Part shown: positions 8,989 through 17,929 of the stretch, piece after piece | Layout: the number at the start of each line of letters is the position of its first letter | How positions within the stretch are numbered: the first letter of the stretch is position 1 | Program-made: the position numbers and the translations under genes | Source of the DNA: Leeuwenhoekiella aequorea | Lineage (GTDB): Bacteria > Bacteroidota > Bacteroidia > Flavobacteriales > Flavobacteriaceae | Reading direction: 5' to 3' | DNA length: 64,000 nt | Assembly: GCF_004104375.1 (NCBI RefSeq) | Contig: NZ_QOVM01000004.1 | Span: forward strand, 248,001 to 312,000 | The notes under the pieces: model-generated | What the model was told of the DNA's origin: nothing | The model's database searches: none | Seen by the model: the letters and a program-made list of their open reading frames with translations, nothing else

Positions 8989-11253
8989 TTAAAACCAAAA
9001 TCCTAAACTAAAATTCCAATACATTTTATCAACCTCTGGAGAATAAGACAGTTTTGTCTGAAGCGGTCCTAAGAGTGTTTCTAAACCATACCCTACAAAA
9101 TAACCAGTGTAATCTGGTGCCGAAAGCCAATTGCCTGTTGTGAATAAATCATTTTCAAGGTTCGCAAAATTACCTCCAAAATTAAGGTGATGCTTTCGGT
9201 AGAAATTATAGTCAAAGCTAATATCAGATTTGACAAGACCGTCTGCAGCAGAACTTATATAATCGTAACCGTAAAATGAAATTATATTATTAACAAAATC
9301 ATTACCCCAGCCACCAAGAATAAAATCAAGACTCCCAGCTTCTGAATCACCAATTTTAAATCCGCCCTCTACCCCTATCTGTACTGAAAATTTAGGCACA
9401 ATTTTATGTGCATACTTAGCTCGCGCTTTACCTACTGAAAATTCCTCAAAATCATTATTATAATCTGAAGAAAGTAAATAAAGATGAAAATCGCCATTAA
9501 AATACCAGCCAGAAGTGGGAAAATATTTATTATCAAAACTATCTAACACCAGGTTACCATAAGTGCTAAAATAGTGACTGTTATCAAAATATACTTTTGC
9601 TTCAGGATCATCTTCCAGCCTCACGCTTTCGGTATCGATTTTCAAAAATTTATGCTCTACACCTAAATTGAATGAAAATTGTTTCTGAAAAAGAGTTTGT
9701 ATATAAACCTGGTTCGTGAAGTCTGTATAATCTACTGTTAAGCTATTAAAACTCTCGAGAGGAAGATCACTTAATTGTTCTACAAATCGTGCATCTACCC
9801 GTCGTTCAAAACTATTATAGGTAGCCCGCAGTCCAAATCCTATATAAAAACCGTTATCACTATAGTAATCAAAATTGTACCTAATATTATCTCCCAGTGC
9901 CAGATCTAAAGAGACAATATCATTCTTGAAGAGAACACGCTTCTTAGTTATATTCATCAAAGCCGCACTTTTATAAACATCATCATAATGTATAGCAGCC
10001 TTGATAAATGTTGTTGCTTCACTTTCAGTAAGATTTAAGGCTAGATGATACTCTCCGTTATCATAAGCTTCTAATCTATGATTAATACGCTGAAAGTTAT
10101 TTGTTGCAGCGAGGTTGTTGATTCCTCTAAATAACGCCGCATAAGTCATCTTAACAGGCGGCTTAATTTTTAATTTTCCGAGGATATAGGAGCGCGTATA
10201 ATAGAGATTTCCATTTATACCTACACTCTTTATCTTTAAGGTATCATTTTTATCTAGTGCGAGTTGTGCTTTGCGGTATGTTGTATTCTGTAACTGGGCA
10301 AGTTTTAAAAAATCTGAGCTATATTGTTTAGCTTTTTTTTCACCGCCTTCTATAATTTCACTTCCTTTTTCAAAATCTACCACACTAAAACCGGCAATAT
10401 TCGGCTTGATATAAATATCAGTTTCAGAAACTTTATCTTTCATAGCCTCGATCGTGCGGTAATTATTTATCTGGATGAGCATTTCAGGAGCACTTTTAAG
10501 CTCACTTTTTCCTCTTAAATCATCTTGCACATCAACACCTATAATAAAATTTGCACCCCTGCGGCGCAATTCTTCTACAGGATAATTATTAACCACACCT
10601 CCATCAATTAAAATTCTACCATCTACAATCACCGGACTAAAAAGAGAGGGCAATGCCCCACTAGCCGTTATGGCTTCTGGCAAACAGCCTTTGTCAAGTA
10701 TAATTGCCTGCCCTTTTTCTGCATCTGTAGCAACACAAAAAAATGGTATGGGTAATTCTCCAAAGTCTTCTACTTCCTGTACGTGGTGGGTAAGCTCAGT
10801 AAATAAATTGTATATATTTTGACCTTTAGATAAGGCAGATGGAAATGAGATTTTAAAATGATCAAATGGTAGACTTATAGCATATTTTTCTGAATCTGCT
10901 CGCTCATTAAACGACTGTGCGCTGCGCGGAAGATTATCTTGAATAAGCTTCTCAAAGTTTACTACTTTAAAAATTGAATCCAACTGGTGTGCATTGTATC
11001 CTGATGCATATAAACCTCCTATAATAGCACCCATACTGGTACCTCCTATATAATCTATCTTTATTCCTGCGGCTTCAATCTCTTTTAAAACACCTATGTG
11101 TGCGAGTCCTTTTGCTCCACCTCCGCTAAGTACCAGACCTACTTTTAAATCAGGCCCCTTAGGAAAACTTTCAAAATCTATAGCCGTACTGTCCTGTGCA
11201 TAGAATGCCCAATTCATCAAAACTAGAAATAACAGACAGTAGTTTATTTTCAT
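8989..11253 (-). CDS. Patatin-like phospholipase fused to a POTRA/BamA-type beta-barrel
   Basis: A 754-residue predicted outer-membrane protein of the PlpD type: a signal peptide (about 1-19), a patatin lipase domain (about 37-240), a POTRA-like segment (about 335-415) and a C-terminal 16-strand-type barrel ending in WNFSLGFWF. Catalytic features are the oxyanion motif GGGAKG (44-49), nucleophile Ser73 in GTSMG and Asp217 in DGG. Family members hydrolyse phospholipids; whether the lipase half is exported to the surface or stays periplasmic is unsettled for Bacteroidota. Its ATG overlaps the uvrC stop (ATGA), so it is translated in the wake of uvrC although the functions are unrelated. Confidence 0.9.
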   Translation of the reverse strand: MKINYCLLFLVLMNWAFYAQDSTAIDFESFPKGPDLKVGLVLSGGGAKGLAHIGVLKEIEAAGIKIDYIGGTSMGAIIGGLYASGYNAHQLDSIFKVVNFEKLIQDNLPRSAQSFNERADSEKYAISLPFDHFKISFPSALSKGQNIYNLFTELTHHVQEVEDFGELPIPFFCVATDAEKGQAIILDKGCLPEAITASGALPSLFSPVIVDGRILIDGGVVNNYPVEELRRRGANFIIGVDVQDDLRGKSELKSAPEMLIQINNYRTIEAMKDKVSETDIYIKPNIAGFSVVDFEKGSEIIEGGEKKAKQYSSDFLKLAQLQNTTYRKAQLALDKNDTLKIKSVGINGNLYYTRSYILGKLKIKPPVKMTYAALFRGINNLAATNNFQRINHRLEAYDNGEYHLALNLTESEATTFIKAAIHYDDVYKSAALMNITKKRVLFKNDIVSLDLALGDNIRYNFDYYSDNGFYIGFGLRATYNSFERRVDARFVEQLSDLPLESFNSLTVDYTDFTNQVYIQTLFQKQFSFNLGVEHKFLKIDTESVRLEDDPEAKVYFDNSHYFSTYGNLVLDSFDNKYFPTSGWYFNGDFHLYLLSSDYNNDFEEFSVGKARAKYAHKIVPKFSVQIGVEGGFKIGDSEAGSLDFILGGWGNDFVNNIISFYGYDYISSAADGLVKSDISFDYNFYRKHHLNFGGNFANLENDLFTTGNWLSAPDYTGYFVGYGLETLLGPLQTKLSYSPEVDKMYWNFSLGFWF

Positions 11254-13046
11254 TTTATTTGTTGATAATGATTATATATGATCCTTGCCTTTGCAGGACC
11301 TATTACTTCTGCCAGTGCTTTTTCTGAAGCCTCCTTGACTTTTGAAACAGATCTAAACTGAGTAAGTAATTCGATTACTGTTTTTTCTCCTATCCCAGAA
11401 ATTGTTTCAAGTTCTGTACTTATTGCGGCATTACTACGTTTATTTCGATGAAATGTGATTCCAAAACGGTGAGCCTCATTACGCAACTGTTGAATAACTT
11501 TTAGTGTTTCACTTTTTTTATCTAAATAAAGTGGAATCGAATCTCCTGGATAAAACAACTCCTCGAGTCGTTTTGCTATACCTATAATTGCAATTTTGCC
11601 ACGCAATCCCAAATCGTCCAGTGCTTTAACTCCTGATGAAAGCTGGCCTTTACCTCCATCCACAATGATAAGTTGAGGTAATGGTTCGTCTTCATTGAGT
11701 AAACGTCTGTATCTTCTAAAGACAACTTCTTCCATAGATGCAAAATCATTGGGCCCTTCGACAGTTTTGATATTAAATTTACGATAATCCTTTTTACTAG
11801 GTTTTCCATCTTTAAAAACCACACAAGCTGCAACCGGGTTTGTTCCTTGAATATTAGAATTATCAAAACACTCTATATGTCTTGGCTCTACAGAAAGGCG
11901 CAAATCTGATTTCATTTGAGCCATTAATCTATTCACATGACGGTCTGGATCAACGATTTTTGTTTGTTTAAATCGTTCCATCCTAAAATACTTTGCATTA
12001 CGCTCAGAAAGCTCTACGATACGCTTTTTGTCACCGAGCTTAGGAACTGTAACTTTAAATTTCTCCCCAAGATCTACCGGGAAAGGTGCGTAGATTTCCG
12101 GGGATTGTGAATTAAAACGCTGGCGGATCTCAATAATTCCTATTTCAAGTAATTCTTGATCAGACTCGTCTAATTTTTTCTTCAATTCTAATGTATGAGA
12201 TCTAATAATCGCCCCGTGTGAAAGCTGAAGAAAGTTTACATAACCATATCCTTCATCAGATATAATACTAAAGACATCTACATTATTTATAGACGGATTA
12301 ACTACAGTGCTTTTTGCTTGATAGCCTTCAAGAATTTCTATTTTCTCCTTTATACGCTGAGCATCTTCAAACTCCATAGCCTCCGCATGCTGCTTCATTC
12401 GGGTTTTAAAACGATATAACGAGTCTTTGAAGTTTCCTTTTACAATATCTCTAATTGCGTCTATATTATCGTGATAGGTTTCTGCAGATATAAGATCTTC
12501 ACAAGGACCTAAGCAATTACCTAAATGATATTCTAAACAGACTTTATACTTACCTGATTCTATTTTTTCTTTAGAAAGATCATAATTACACGTACGCAGA
12601 GGATATAAGCCTTTAATAAGATCGAGTAAGGTATGTACGGTTTTCATACTTGTATAGGGACCGTAATATTCACTACCATCCTTAATAAGTCTTCGCGTAG
12701 GAAAGACTCTGGGAAAACGTTCGTTTTTTATACAAATCCAGGGATAACTCTTGTCATCCTTGAGCATCACATTGTATCTGGGCTGGTAGTTTTTTATCAG
12801 GTTATTTTCAAGCAATAGTGCATCTGTCTCACTATCAACTACGATGTGTTTTATTTCAACAATCTTCTTGACCAGAAGATTAGTTCTAGCATTATCATGC
12901 CTCTTAGTAAAATAAGAAGAAACGCGTTTTTTTAAGTTTTTTGCTTTGCCTACATAAAGCAATTTCCCTTTTTTATCATAGTATTGATATACTCCAGGAC
13001 CGCTGGGAAGCGTCTTTAATTGTAAATCTAAATCTGGTATTTCCAT
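11250..13046 (-). CDS. uvrC: Excinuclease ABC subunit C
   Basis: Makes both incisions around bulky DNA lesions in nucleotide excision repair with UvrA and UvrB. In order, the 598-residue protein has an N-terminal GIY-YIG nuclease domain (GVYQYYDKKGKLLYVGKAKNL start), a four-Cys cluster (about 165-190), the UVR helix that contacts UvrB (FEDAQRIKEKIEILEG), the RNase-H-like C-terminal nuclease (IECFDNSNIQG, LIIVDGGKGQL) and tandem helix-hairpin-helix motifs (ISGIGEKTV, VIGPAKARII). The start was set to the ATG at 13046; a TTG three codons further upstream adds only MNK. A TAnnTTTG element lies 7 bases upstream. Confidence 0.97.
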   Translation of the reverse strand: MEIPDLDLQLKTLPSGPGVYQYYDKKGKLLYVGKAKNLKKRVSSYFTKRHDNARTNLLVKKIVEIKHIVVDSETDALLLENNLIKNYQPRYNVMLKDDKSYPWICIKNERFPRVFPTRRLIKDGSEYYGPYTSMKTVHTLLDLIKGLYPLRTCNYDLSKEKIESGKYKVCLEYHLGNCLGPCEDLISAETYHDNIDAIRDIVKGNFKDSLYRFKTRMKQHAEAMEFEDAQRIKEKIEILEGYQAKSTVVNPSINNVDVFSIISDEGYGYVNFLQLSHGAIIRSHTLELKKKLDESDQELLEIGIIEIRQRFNSQSPEIYAPFPVDLGEKFKVTVPKLGDKKRIVELSERNAKYFRMERFKQTKIVDPDRHVNRLMAQMKSDLRLSVEPRHIECFDNSNIQGTNPVAACVVFKDGKPSKKDYRKFNIKTVEGPNDFASMEEVVFRRYRRLLNEDEPLPQLIIVDGGKGQLSSGVKALDDLGLRGKIAIIGIAKRLEELFYPGDSIPLYLDKKSETLKVIQQLRNEAHRFGITFHRNKRSNAAISTELETISGIGEKTVIELLTQFRSVSKVKEASEKALAEVIGPAKARIIYNHYQQIK

Positions 13047-13052
13047 CTTATT

Positions 13053-13060
13053 CAAATTTA
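13053..13060 (-). promoter_or_regulatory. Possible -7 element for uvrC
   Basis: Reads TAAATTTG on the minus strand, a perfect match to the Bacteroidota -7 consensus TAnnTTTG. It lies only 7 bases from the uvrC ATG, so a transcript from it would be leaderless or nearly so. No good -33 TTTG is seen. Confidence 0.35.
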
Positions 13061-13108
13061 CAGCTTCTTGGAGAAATAAAATTAACGATCCTTGCGCTTA
13101 GCTGATGC

Positions 13109-13137
13109 TTTGGTCGTTATTTAACGCTGTATCTTTA
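13109..13137 (+). promoter_or_regulatory. Promoter for the RimB-like/rimK operon
   Basis: TTTG (13109-13112), a 17-base spacer and TATCTTTA (13130-13137) fit the flavobacterial -33/-7 promoter with one mismatch in the -7 box. It faces the operon start at 13239, leaving a leader of about 100 bases that contains a five-codon reading frame. Confidence 0.5.
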
Positions 13138-13238
13138 CAAATTCAACTAATATTTTACCAACTAATATTATGAGCAAATTAACCTAGTTTTAGATGGTAT
13201 TATACTTTAACAATTATGCTTTTACTAAATTGCAACGT

Positions 13239-13664
13239 ATGGAAAAAGTAATTATAGGTCGTATAGACCGCGCCGATTTTCCAAAACTGGGCTTATCTGA
13301 TATTGATATTAAAATAGATACAGGTGCATATACCTCATCTATTCATTGTAATCATATTAGAGAGGAAGACAATATTTTATGCTGTACATTTCTCGACCCA
13401 AAACATCCAGAATATAATGGCAAAGAAATGCGCTTTTCAGATTACGATATTACTGCTGTAAAAAGTAGTAATGGCGAAATACAATACCGGTATGTGGTAC
13501 AAAGCAACATTACTATATTTCAAAAAACATTTAAAATATCACTAACACTTAGTTCTCGTGAAGACATGCGTTTTCCGGTATTAATTGGACGAAAATTCCT
13601 CACTAAAAAATTTATTGTAGATACTGAATTAACAGATGTCTCACACTCCCAGAAAGTCTTATGA
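13239..13664 (+). CDS. RimB-like retropepsin-type protease (so-called ATP-dependent zinc protease family)
   Basis: A 141-residue protein of the family usually found beside rimK. The motif [13 protein letters not shown] (Asp27-Thr28-Gly29-Ala30) is an aspartic-protease active-site motif, and the C-terminal [10 protein letters not shown] matches a retropepsin fold, so the historical 'zinc protease' name is likely wrong. In pseudomonads a relative, RimB, trims glutamate tails that RimK adds to ribosomal protein S6; the same role is inferred here. The ATG at 13239 was chosen because the homologous N-terminus is a short lead into GRIDRADFP; an ATG 15 codons upstream adds unrelated residues. The stop overlaps the rimK start (ATGA). 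Confidence 0.82.
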   Translation: MEKVIIGRIDRADFPKLGLSDIDIKIDTGAYTSSIHCNHIREEDNILCCTFLDPKHPEYNGKEMRFSDYDITAVKSSNGEIQYRYVVQSNITIFQKTFKISLTLSSREDMRFPVLIGRKFLTKKFIVDTELTDVSHSQKVL

Positions 13665-14533
13665 ATATAAAAATTTTATCACGAAATGGTGGCTTATACT
13701 CTACTTCACGTCTTGTTGAAGCTGCAAAAAAGCGCAAACATAACGTGGAGATCATAGATCCGCTAAAATGTGATCTTATTATTGAAAAGAAAAAGCCCTC
13801 TGTTTACTACAAAGGTCGTTACCTTTCAGACTCAGAGGCAATAATTCCCCGTATAGGTGCGTCAATCACCTATTATGGCACTGCGGTTGTAAGACAGTTT
13901 GAAATGATGGGATGTTTCACTACTACAGAGTCACAAGCTTTGGTAAGAAGTCGGGATAAGTTACGTAGTCTACAAATTTTATCACGTGCACGTTTAGGTT
14001 TACCTAAAACTGTATTTACTAACTATTCTCGCGATGTAGGCGAAATTATTGATCACGTAGGTGGTGCACCATTAATTATAAAATTATTAGAAGGAACTCA
14101 AGGATTAGGAGTTGTTCTTGCTGAAACTAAAAATGCAGCAGAATCTGTAATAGAAGCCTTTAATGGGTTACAGGCTCGTGTAATTGTTCAAGAGTTTATT
14201 AAAGAGGCAAAGGGAGCAGATATTAGAGCATTTATAATAGACGGTCACGTAGTAGGCGCGATGAAAAGACAAGGGAAAGAAGGCGAATTTAGATCTAACT
14301 TACACAGAGGGGGAACCGCTGAAGTTATAACTCTTTCTGATGAAGAAGAAATTGCAGCTATAAAGGCAGCTAAAGCTATGGGACTTGGAGTCGCTGGTGT
14401 AGATATGCTTCAAAGTGCAAGAGGACCCTTAATTCTTGAAGTAAATTCTTCTCCGGGTCTAGAAGGTATCGAGCGTGCTACCGGTAGAGATATTGCAAAA
14501 GAAATAATTAAATATATAGAACGAGGCGTATAA
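13661..14533 (+). CDS. rimK: RimK-family ATP-grasp ligase
   Basis: ATP-dependent amino-acid ligase; the E. coli enzyme adds glutamates to the C-terminus of ribosomal protein S6. The 290 residues show an N-terminal preATP-grasp domain and the ATP-grasp core ([52 protein letters not shown]), plus the Mg-binding C-terminal stretch [15 protein letters not shown]. Length and motif order are standard. It overlaps the RimB-like gene upstream by 4 bases and is followed 4 bases later by a metallo-deacylase gene. All three are probably one translationally coupled protein-tail editing module. The substrate is inferred from the family. Confidence 0.92.
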   Translation: MNIKILSRNGGLYSTSRLVEAAKKRKHNVEIIDPLKCDLIIEKKKPSVYYKGRYLSDSEAIIPRIGASITYYGTAVVRQFEMMGCFTTTESQALVRSRDKLRSLQILSRARLGLPKTVFTNYSRDVGEIIDHVGGAPLIIKLLEGTQGLGVVLAETKNAAESVIEAFNGLQARVIVQEFIKEAKGADIRAFIIDGHVVGAMKRQGKEGEFRSNLHRGGTAEVITLSDEEEIAAIKAAKAMGLGVAGVDMLQSARGPLILEVNSSPGLEGIERATGRDIAKEIIKYIERGV

Positions 14534-14537
14534 GTAT

Positions 14538-15521
14538 ATGACTGGTATAGATGAAAATAATATCCTACATATTCTAGGGGAAAAAATCCCTCCCGGGGCA
14601 CGAAGAACACTTAATTTTAATTTGGCAAAATTATACACTACGACCTCAGTAGAAGTGCCAATTATTATACAGCGTGCAAAAAAACCGGGACCTTGTATTC
14701 TTATTACCGCCGGTATTCATGGTGATGAAATTAATGGTGTAGAAATTGTACGCCAGGTAATTTCAAAAAAAATTAATAAGCCTACGCGAGGTACTATTAT
14801 TTGCATCCCGGTTATTAATGTTTTTGGTTTTCTCAATATGGAACGGGCTTTTCCTGATGGAAGAGACCTCAATCGCGTATTTCCAGGAACACGCAAAGGT
14901 TCGTTAGCAGGCAGATTTGCTTATCAATTTAGCAATAGAATATTACCCGCAGCTAATTTTTGTCTTGATTTTCACACAGGTGGCGGAAGCAGATTTAATG
15001 TGGCTCAGATACGTGTAGATCCAGACAAAAAAGATTTGATAGAGTATGCTAAGATATTTGGAGCGCCATTTACCGTTTATTCTAAAAACATCTCAAAATC
15101 ATATCGGTCAACTTGCGAAAAATTAAACATTCCTATTCTTCTGTTTGAAGGCGGAAAATCCCAGGTAAGTGATAAAGATATAGCCCGCGAAGGTGTGTTT
15201 GGCGTTATGCGTATACTACAACATTTTGACATGCTTTCTAAAGAATTTTCTGCTCCTCCTCTTGCAAAAATGTCAACTACAATTGTGACGAGTTCTTGGT
15301 TACGAGCAAAGTATAGCGGCTTACTACATCTCAAAAGTAACTGTGGTGATTTTGTTGAAAAAAATGAAGTTATTGCTACTATTACCGACCCTTATGGCTC
15401 TTTTAGACATAAAGTTAAAGCTACTAATGATGGCTATATCATCAATTCTAATGAAGCCTCTTTAGTTTATCAAGGAGATGCTATATTTCATCTATCTACT
15501 TCAGAGATCAAATATGACTAA
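14538..15521 (+). CDS. Succinylglutamate desuccinylase/aspartoacylase-family metallo-deacylase
   Basis: A 327-residue zinc hydrolase of the M14-like AstE/AspA group. The zinc site is visible as GIHGDEINGVEIV (His and Glu) and DFHTGGG (second His), with FEGGKS near the active site. The C-terminal part (about 240-320) resembles a biotinyl/lipoyl-like barrel (GLLHLKSNCGDFV, then NDGYIINSNE). The amino-acid degradation genes expected for a true AstE are absent. Its fixed place after RimB-like and rimK suggests it acts on modified glutamate residues or the same ribosomal target. That is inference. Its end overlaps the 5-FCL start by 8 bases. Confidence 0.85.
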   Translation: MTGIDENNILHILGEKIPPGARRTLNFNLAKLYTTTSVEVPIIIQRAKKPGPCILITAGIHGDEINGVEIVRQVISKKINKPTRGTIICIPVINVFGFLNMERAFPDGRDLNRVFPGTRKGSLAGRFAYQFSNRILPAANFCLDFHTGGGSRFNVAQIRVDPDKKDLIEYAKIFGAPFTVYSKNISKSYRSTCEKLNIPILLFEGGKSQVSDKDIAREGVFGVMRILQHFDMLSKEFSAPPLAKMSTTIVTSSWLRAKYSGLLHLKSNCGDFVEKNEVIATITDPYGSFRHKVKATNDGYIINSNEASLVYQGDAIFHLSTSEIKYD

Positions 15522-16074
15522 AGCTGAATTAAGACAAACCTATAAAATCAAACGAGAAAGTTTATCTGCAGAGGAACTTGATGAGCGCAGTTTATTAATT
15601 GCTAATCAACTTCTTAAACTTCCGATTTGGAACTTTGATTTTTACCATATTTTCTTAAGTATTCAACACTTAAAAGAGATTAATACGGAGTATATTCTAA
15701 ATATACTAAGTGGTAAAGACAAAAATATCGTATTATCAAAAAGTGATTTTAAAGACTACTCGATGCGTCACTACCTTCTCACCGATAACACGCGGTTGAA
15801 AATTAATAATTGGGGAATACCCGAACCAGAAAATGGAATCGAGGTCAACTCAAATCAACTCGATGTGATTTTCATTCCCTTACTTGCGTTTGATAAATCG
15901 GGTTCTAGATTAGGTTACGGTAAAGGTTTTTATGATCGTTTTTTAGCTGGTTGTTCATCAGAATCTCTAAAAATAGGTTTGTCACTTTTTGATGCAGAAG
16001 AAGTGTTACCCAGAGCCTCTACAGACGTTTTGCTAACTCACTGTATAACACCTAATAAAACGTATATATATTAA
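15514..16074 (+). CDS. 5-formyltetrahydrofolate cyclo-ligase
   Basis: ATP-dependent conversion of 5-formyl-THF to 5,10-methenyl-THF (folate salvage). The family signature is LLAFDKSGSRLGYGKGFYDRFL near the C-terminus (first part: AFDKSGSRLGYGKGFYDRF), and the N-terminal Lys/Arg-rich helix MTKAELRQTYKIKRESL binds ATP phosphates. It is 186 residues, standard length. The ATG at 15514 lies inside the 3' end of the deacylase gene (8-base overlap). A longer reading from 15478 would add 12 residues not expected in the family. Confident. Confidence 0.93.
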   Translation: MTKAELRQTYKIKRESLSAEELDERSLLIANQLLKLPIWNFDFYHIFLSIQHLKEINTEYILNILSGKDKNIVLSKSDFKDYSMRHYLLTDNTRLKINNWGIPEPENGIEVNSNQLDVIFIPLLAFDKSGSRLGYGKGFYDRFLAGCSSESLKIGLSLFDAEEVLPRASTDVLLTHCITPNKTYIY

Positions 16075-16128
16075 CACAATATCGATATTTTTCCTATCTT
16101 CAACCTCATTTTCAAATAACCAATACGC

Positions 16129-17271
16129 ATGTCAGCCAGTAAACAAAATGGAATTTTTTCATTTTTTGTAAAGAAAACAGCCCCTGAAACTGAAGAGTTC
16201 AGAGAAAACTTTTTTTATGAGCAAATTGCAACCTTAGTAGGTGCAGGTGGTTGGAGAGTAGACTTTCTCAATAAGAAGAGTTATTTTGATAAACAACTTC
16301 AAAAAATTTTAGAAACTCCAGACAGTTACAGACCTTCACTAAAACATGCCCTTCATTTCTTTGAAATGAATTTTCATGAAACTATTATAAATAGTTATCA
16401 CAATCTAGCTAGCGGAACGCCTATTTTTGACGAAGTAATTAAGATGGTTACTTATACAAATAAAACCTTCTGGGCACATGCCATAAGCAAACCAGACATT
16501 GATAACAATGGCGAAATTGTAGGCTTAAAAGGAGTTGTTGTAAATGTAAATAAAGAGAAAGAGCGTGAGTTAATGTTAGAAAAGGCAATAGACCTTGTTG
16601 AAGCAAATAACTCTCGCCTTTTTACTTTTGCTAATTATGTTTCTCACAACATAAAATCTCATGTTAACAACCTAGAGCTAACTAGCCAGTTAGTAGAAAC
16701 ACAGAAATTTACAGAAGACCAGAAAGAGCTCTTCAATAACTATAATGAGATTGCAAAAAGTTTAAACCGCACAGTATCGCGTTTAAATGAAGTTGTTTCT
16801 ATACAAACTAAAGCTTCCCTGCCAAAAATAACAATCGATCTGGAAGAGACTTTAGAGGAAATCAAAACACAACTACGTCCACTTATTGAGCAACAGGAGG
16901 CATATATTTATACTGATTTTTCTGAAGTTCCTGAAATTGAATATAATCAAGAATTCTTAAATAATATTTTCACAATTTTAATCAAAAATGGAATCCTAAA
17001 TAAAAGTCCTAGCCGCAAGCCGGAGATTAAAGCATATTGTATAGAAAATGATAAGAAGATCTCCTTGATTATTGAAGATAATGGGAAAGGTTATGACTTA
17101 TCTGATAGAAATGCAGATCAAATTTTTCATATGTCGCGAAGTACAGATAACAATGAAAATAATCAATCTGTAGGATTATTTATTGTCAAAAATCAAGTTG
17201 AAGCTCTTGGCGGCAAGATTGAAGTTAAAAGTAAGCTTGGCTACGGTACAAAATTTATTATAACAATTTAA
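16129..17271 (+). CDS. PAS-type sensor histidine kinase without a partner regulator nearby
   Basis: A 380-residue soluble kinase with no transmembrane segment. A PAS-like sensor region (about 30-145, ending in the linker GVVVNVNKEKERE) precedes a phosphoacceptor helix with His173 (FANYVSHNIKSHVNNL), then a HATPase domain with N-box Asn287 (ILIKNGILN), G1 box DNGKGYDL (Asp317) and G2 box SVGLFIVKN. The H-box lacks the usual Glu-Leu-Arg-Thr-Pro continuation. No response-regulator gene is adjacent, so it is an orphan. The signal sensed is unknown. The ATG at 16129 begins 54 bases after the 5-FCL stop. Confidence 0.88.
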   Translation: MSASKQNGIFSFFVKKTAPETEEFRENFFYEQIATLVGAGGWRVDFLNKKSYFDKQLQKILETPDSYRPSLKHALHFFEMNFHETIINSYHNLASGTPIFDEVIKMVTYTNKTFWAHAISKPDIDNNGEIVGLKGVVVNVNKEKERELMLEKAIDLVEANNSRLFTFANYVSHNIKSHVNNLELTSQLVETQKFTEDQKELFNNYNEIAKSLNRTVSRLNEVVSIQTKASLPKITIDLEETLEEIKTQLRPLIEQQEAYIYTDFSEVPEIEYNQEFLNNIFTILIKNGILNKSPSRKPEIKAYCIENDKKISLIIEDNGKGYDLSDRNADQIFHMSRSTDNNENNQSVGLFIVKNQVEALGGKIEVKSKLGYGTKFIITI

Positions 17272-17279
17272 AATCCTGC

Positions 17280-17891
17280 TTAAGCCGGTTTTCCTTCTTT
17301 TGCAAATGCCCGCTTATTAAACACTAACAATAAACCCACTCCGGTACTTATTGCCATATCTGCAATATTAAATACTGCATTAAAGAACGTAAAGTAATTA
17401 CCACCCCAGATAGGTAACCATTCTGGTAAATAACCCTCCCATATAGGAAAATAGAGCATATCTACAACACGCCCATAAAATATACTTGAATAACCACCAT
17501 CTTCTGGTAAGAACGTAGCTAATTGCCCTGCGCTACTGTCGAAGATAATACCATAAAATACGGAGTCTATTATATTACCAAAGGCACCTGCAAAAATTAG
17601 CGCAATACCTACGATAAGAATACGAGACATATTCTTTTTTACACTGTCATATAACCAATATCCTATAAGCGGAAGAATACCTATTCTAAAAAGAGTAAGA
17701 ATAATTTTTCCATAATCGCCCGGGATTTTAGCTCCCCAAGCCATACCTTCATTTTCTACAAAAAGAATTCTAAACCACTCAAAAACCTGAACTTGCTCTT
17801 GAAGTTGAAAATGTGTTTTTATGTAAATTTTACTAATTTGATCTATAAGTAATATCAGAACAATAATTCCTACGGCCTTCTTTAATGACAT
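17280..17891 (-). CDS. lspA: Lipoprotein signal peptidase (signal peptidase II)
   Basis: Inner-membrane aspartyl protease that cleaves lipoprotein signal peptides after lipidation. Catalytic aspartates are Asp144 (GRVVDMLYFPIW) and Asp178 (FNIADMAIS); the conserved NEGMAWG and GAFGNIIDSVFYG stretches are present, with four membrane helices. At 203 residues it is longer than the E. coli protein (164), because of an insertion around 115-140, as is common in Bacteroidota. It ends only 8 bases from the tail of the convergent kinase gene. The run ileS, dksA-like, hypothetical, lspA resembles the widespread ileS-lspA linkage. The product matters here because the window has many lipoproteins. Confidence 0.96.
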   Translation of the reverse strand: MSLKKAVGIIVLILLIDQISKIYIKTHFQLQEQVQVFEWFRILFVENEGMAWGAKIPGDYGKIILTLFRIGILPLIGYWLYDSVKKNMSRILIVGIALIFAGAFGNIIDSVFYGIIFDSSAGQLATFLPEDGGYSSIFYGRVVDMLYFPIWEGYLPEWLPIWGGNYFTFFNAVFNIADMAISTGVGLLLVFNKRAFAKEGKPA

Positions 17892-17929
17892 GTGCTGTTG
17901 TTGATTAGCGAATGGTAAAAATAATTAAT

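Noticed and set aside
11582-11866. Minus-strand 94-residue frame inside uvrC
   Set aside because: Out-of-frame shadow of the conserved UvrC nuclease domain.
13169-13186. Five-codon reading frame (ATG to TAG) in the leader of the RimB-like/rimK operon
   Set aside because: Could be a regulatory upstream frame, but its composition is not distinctive and chance occurrence is likely.
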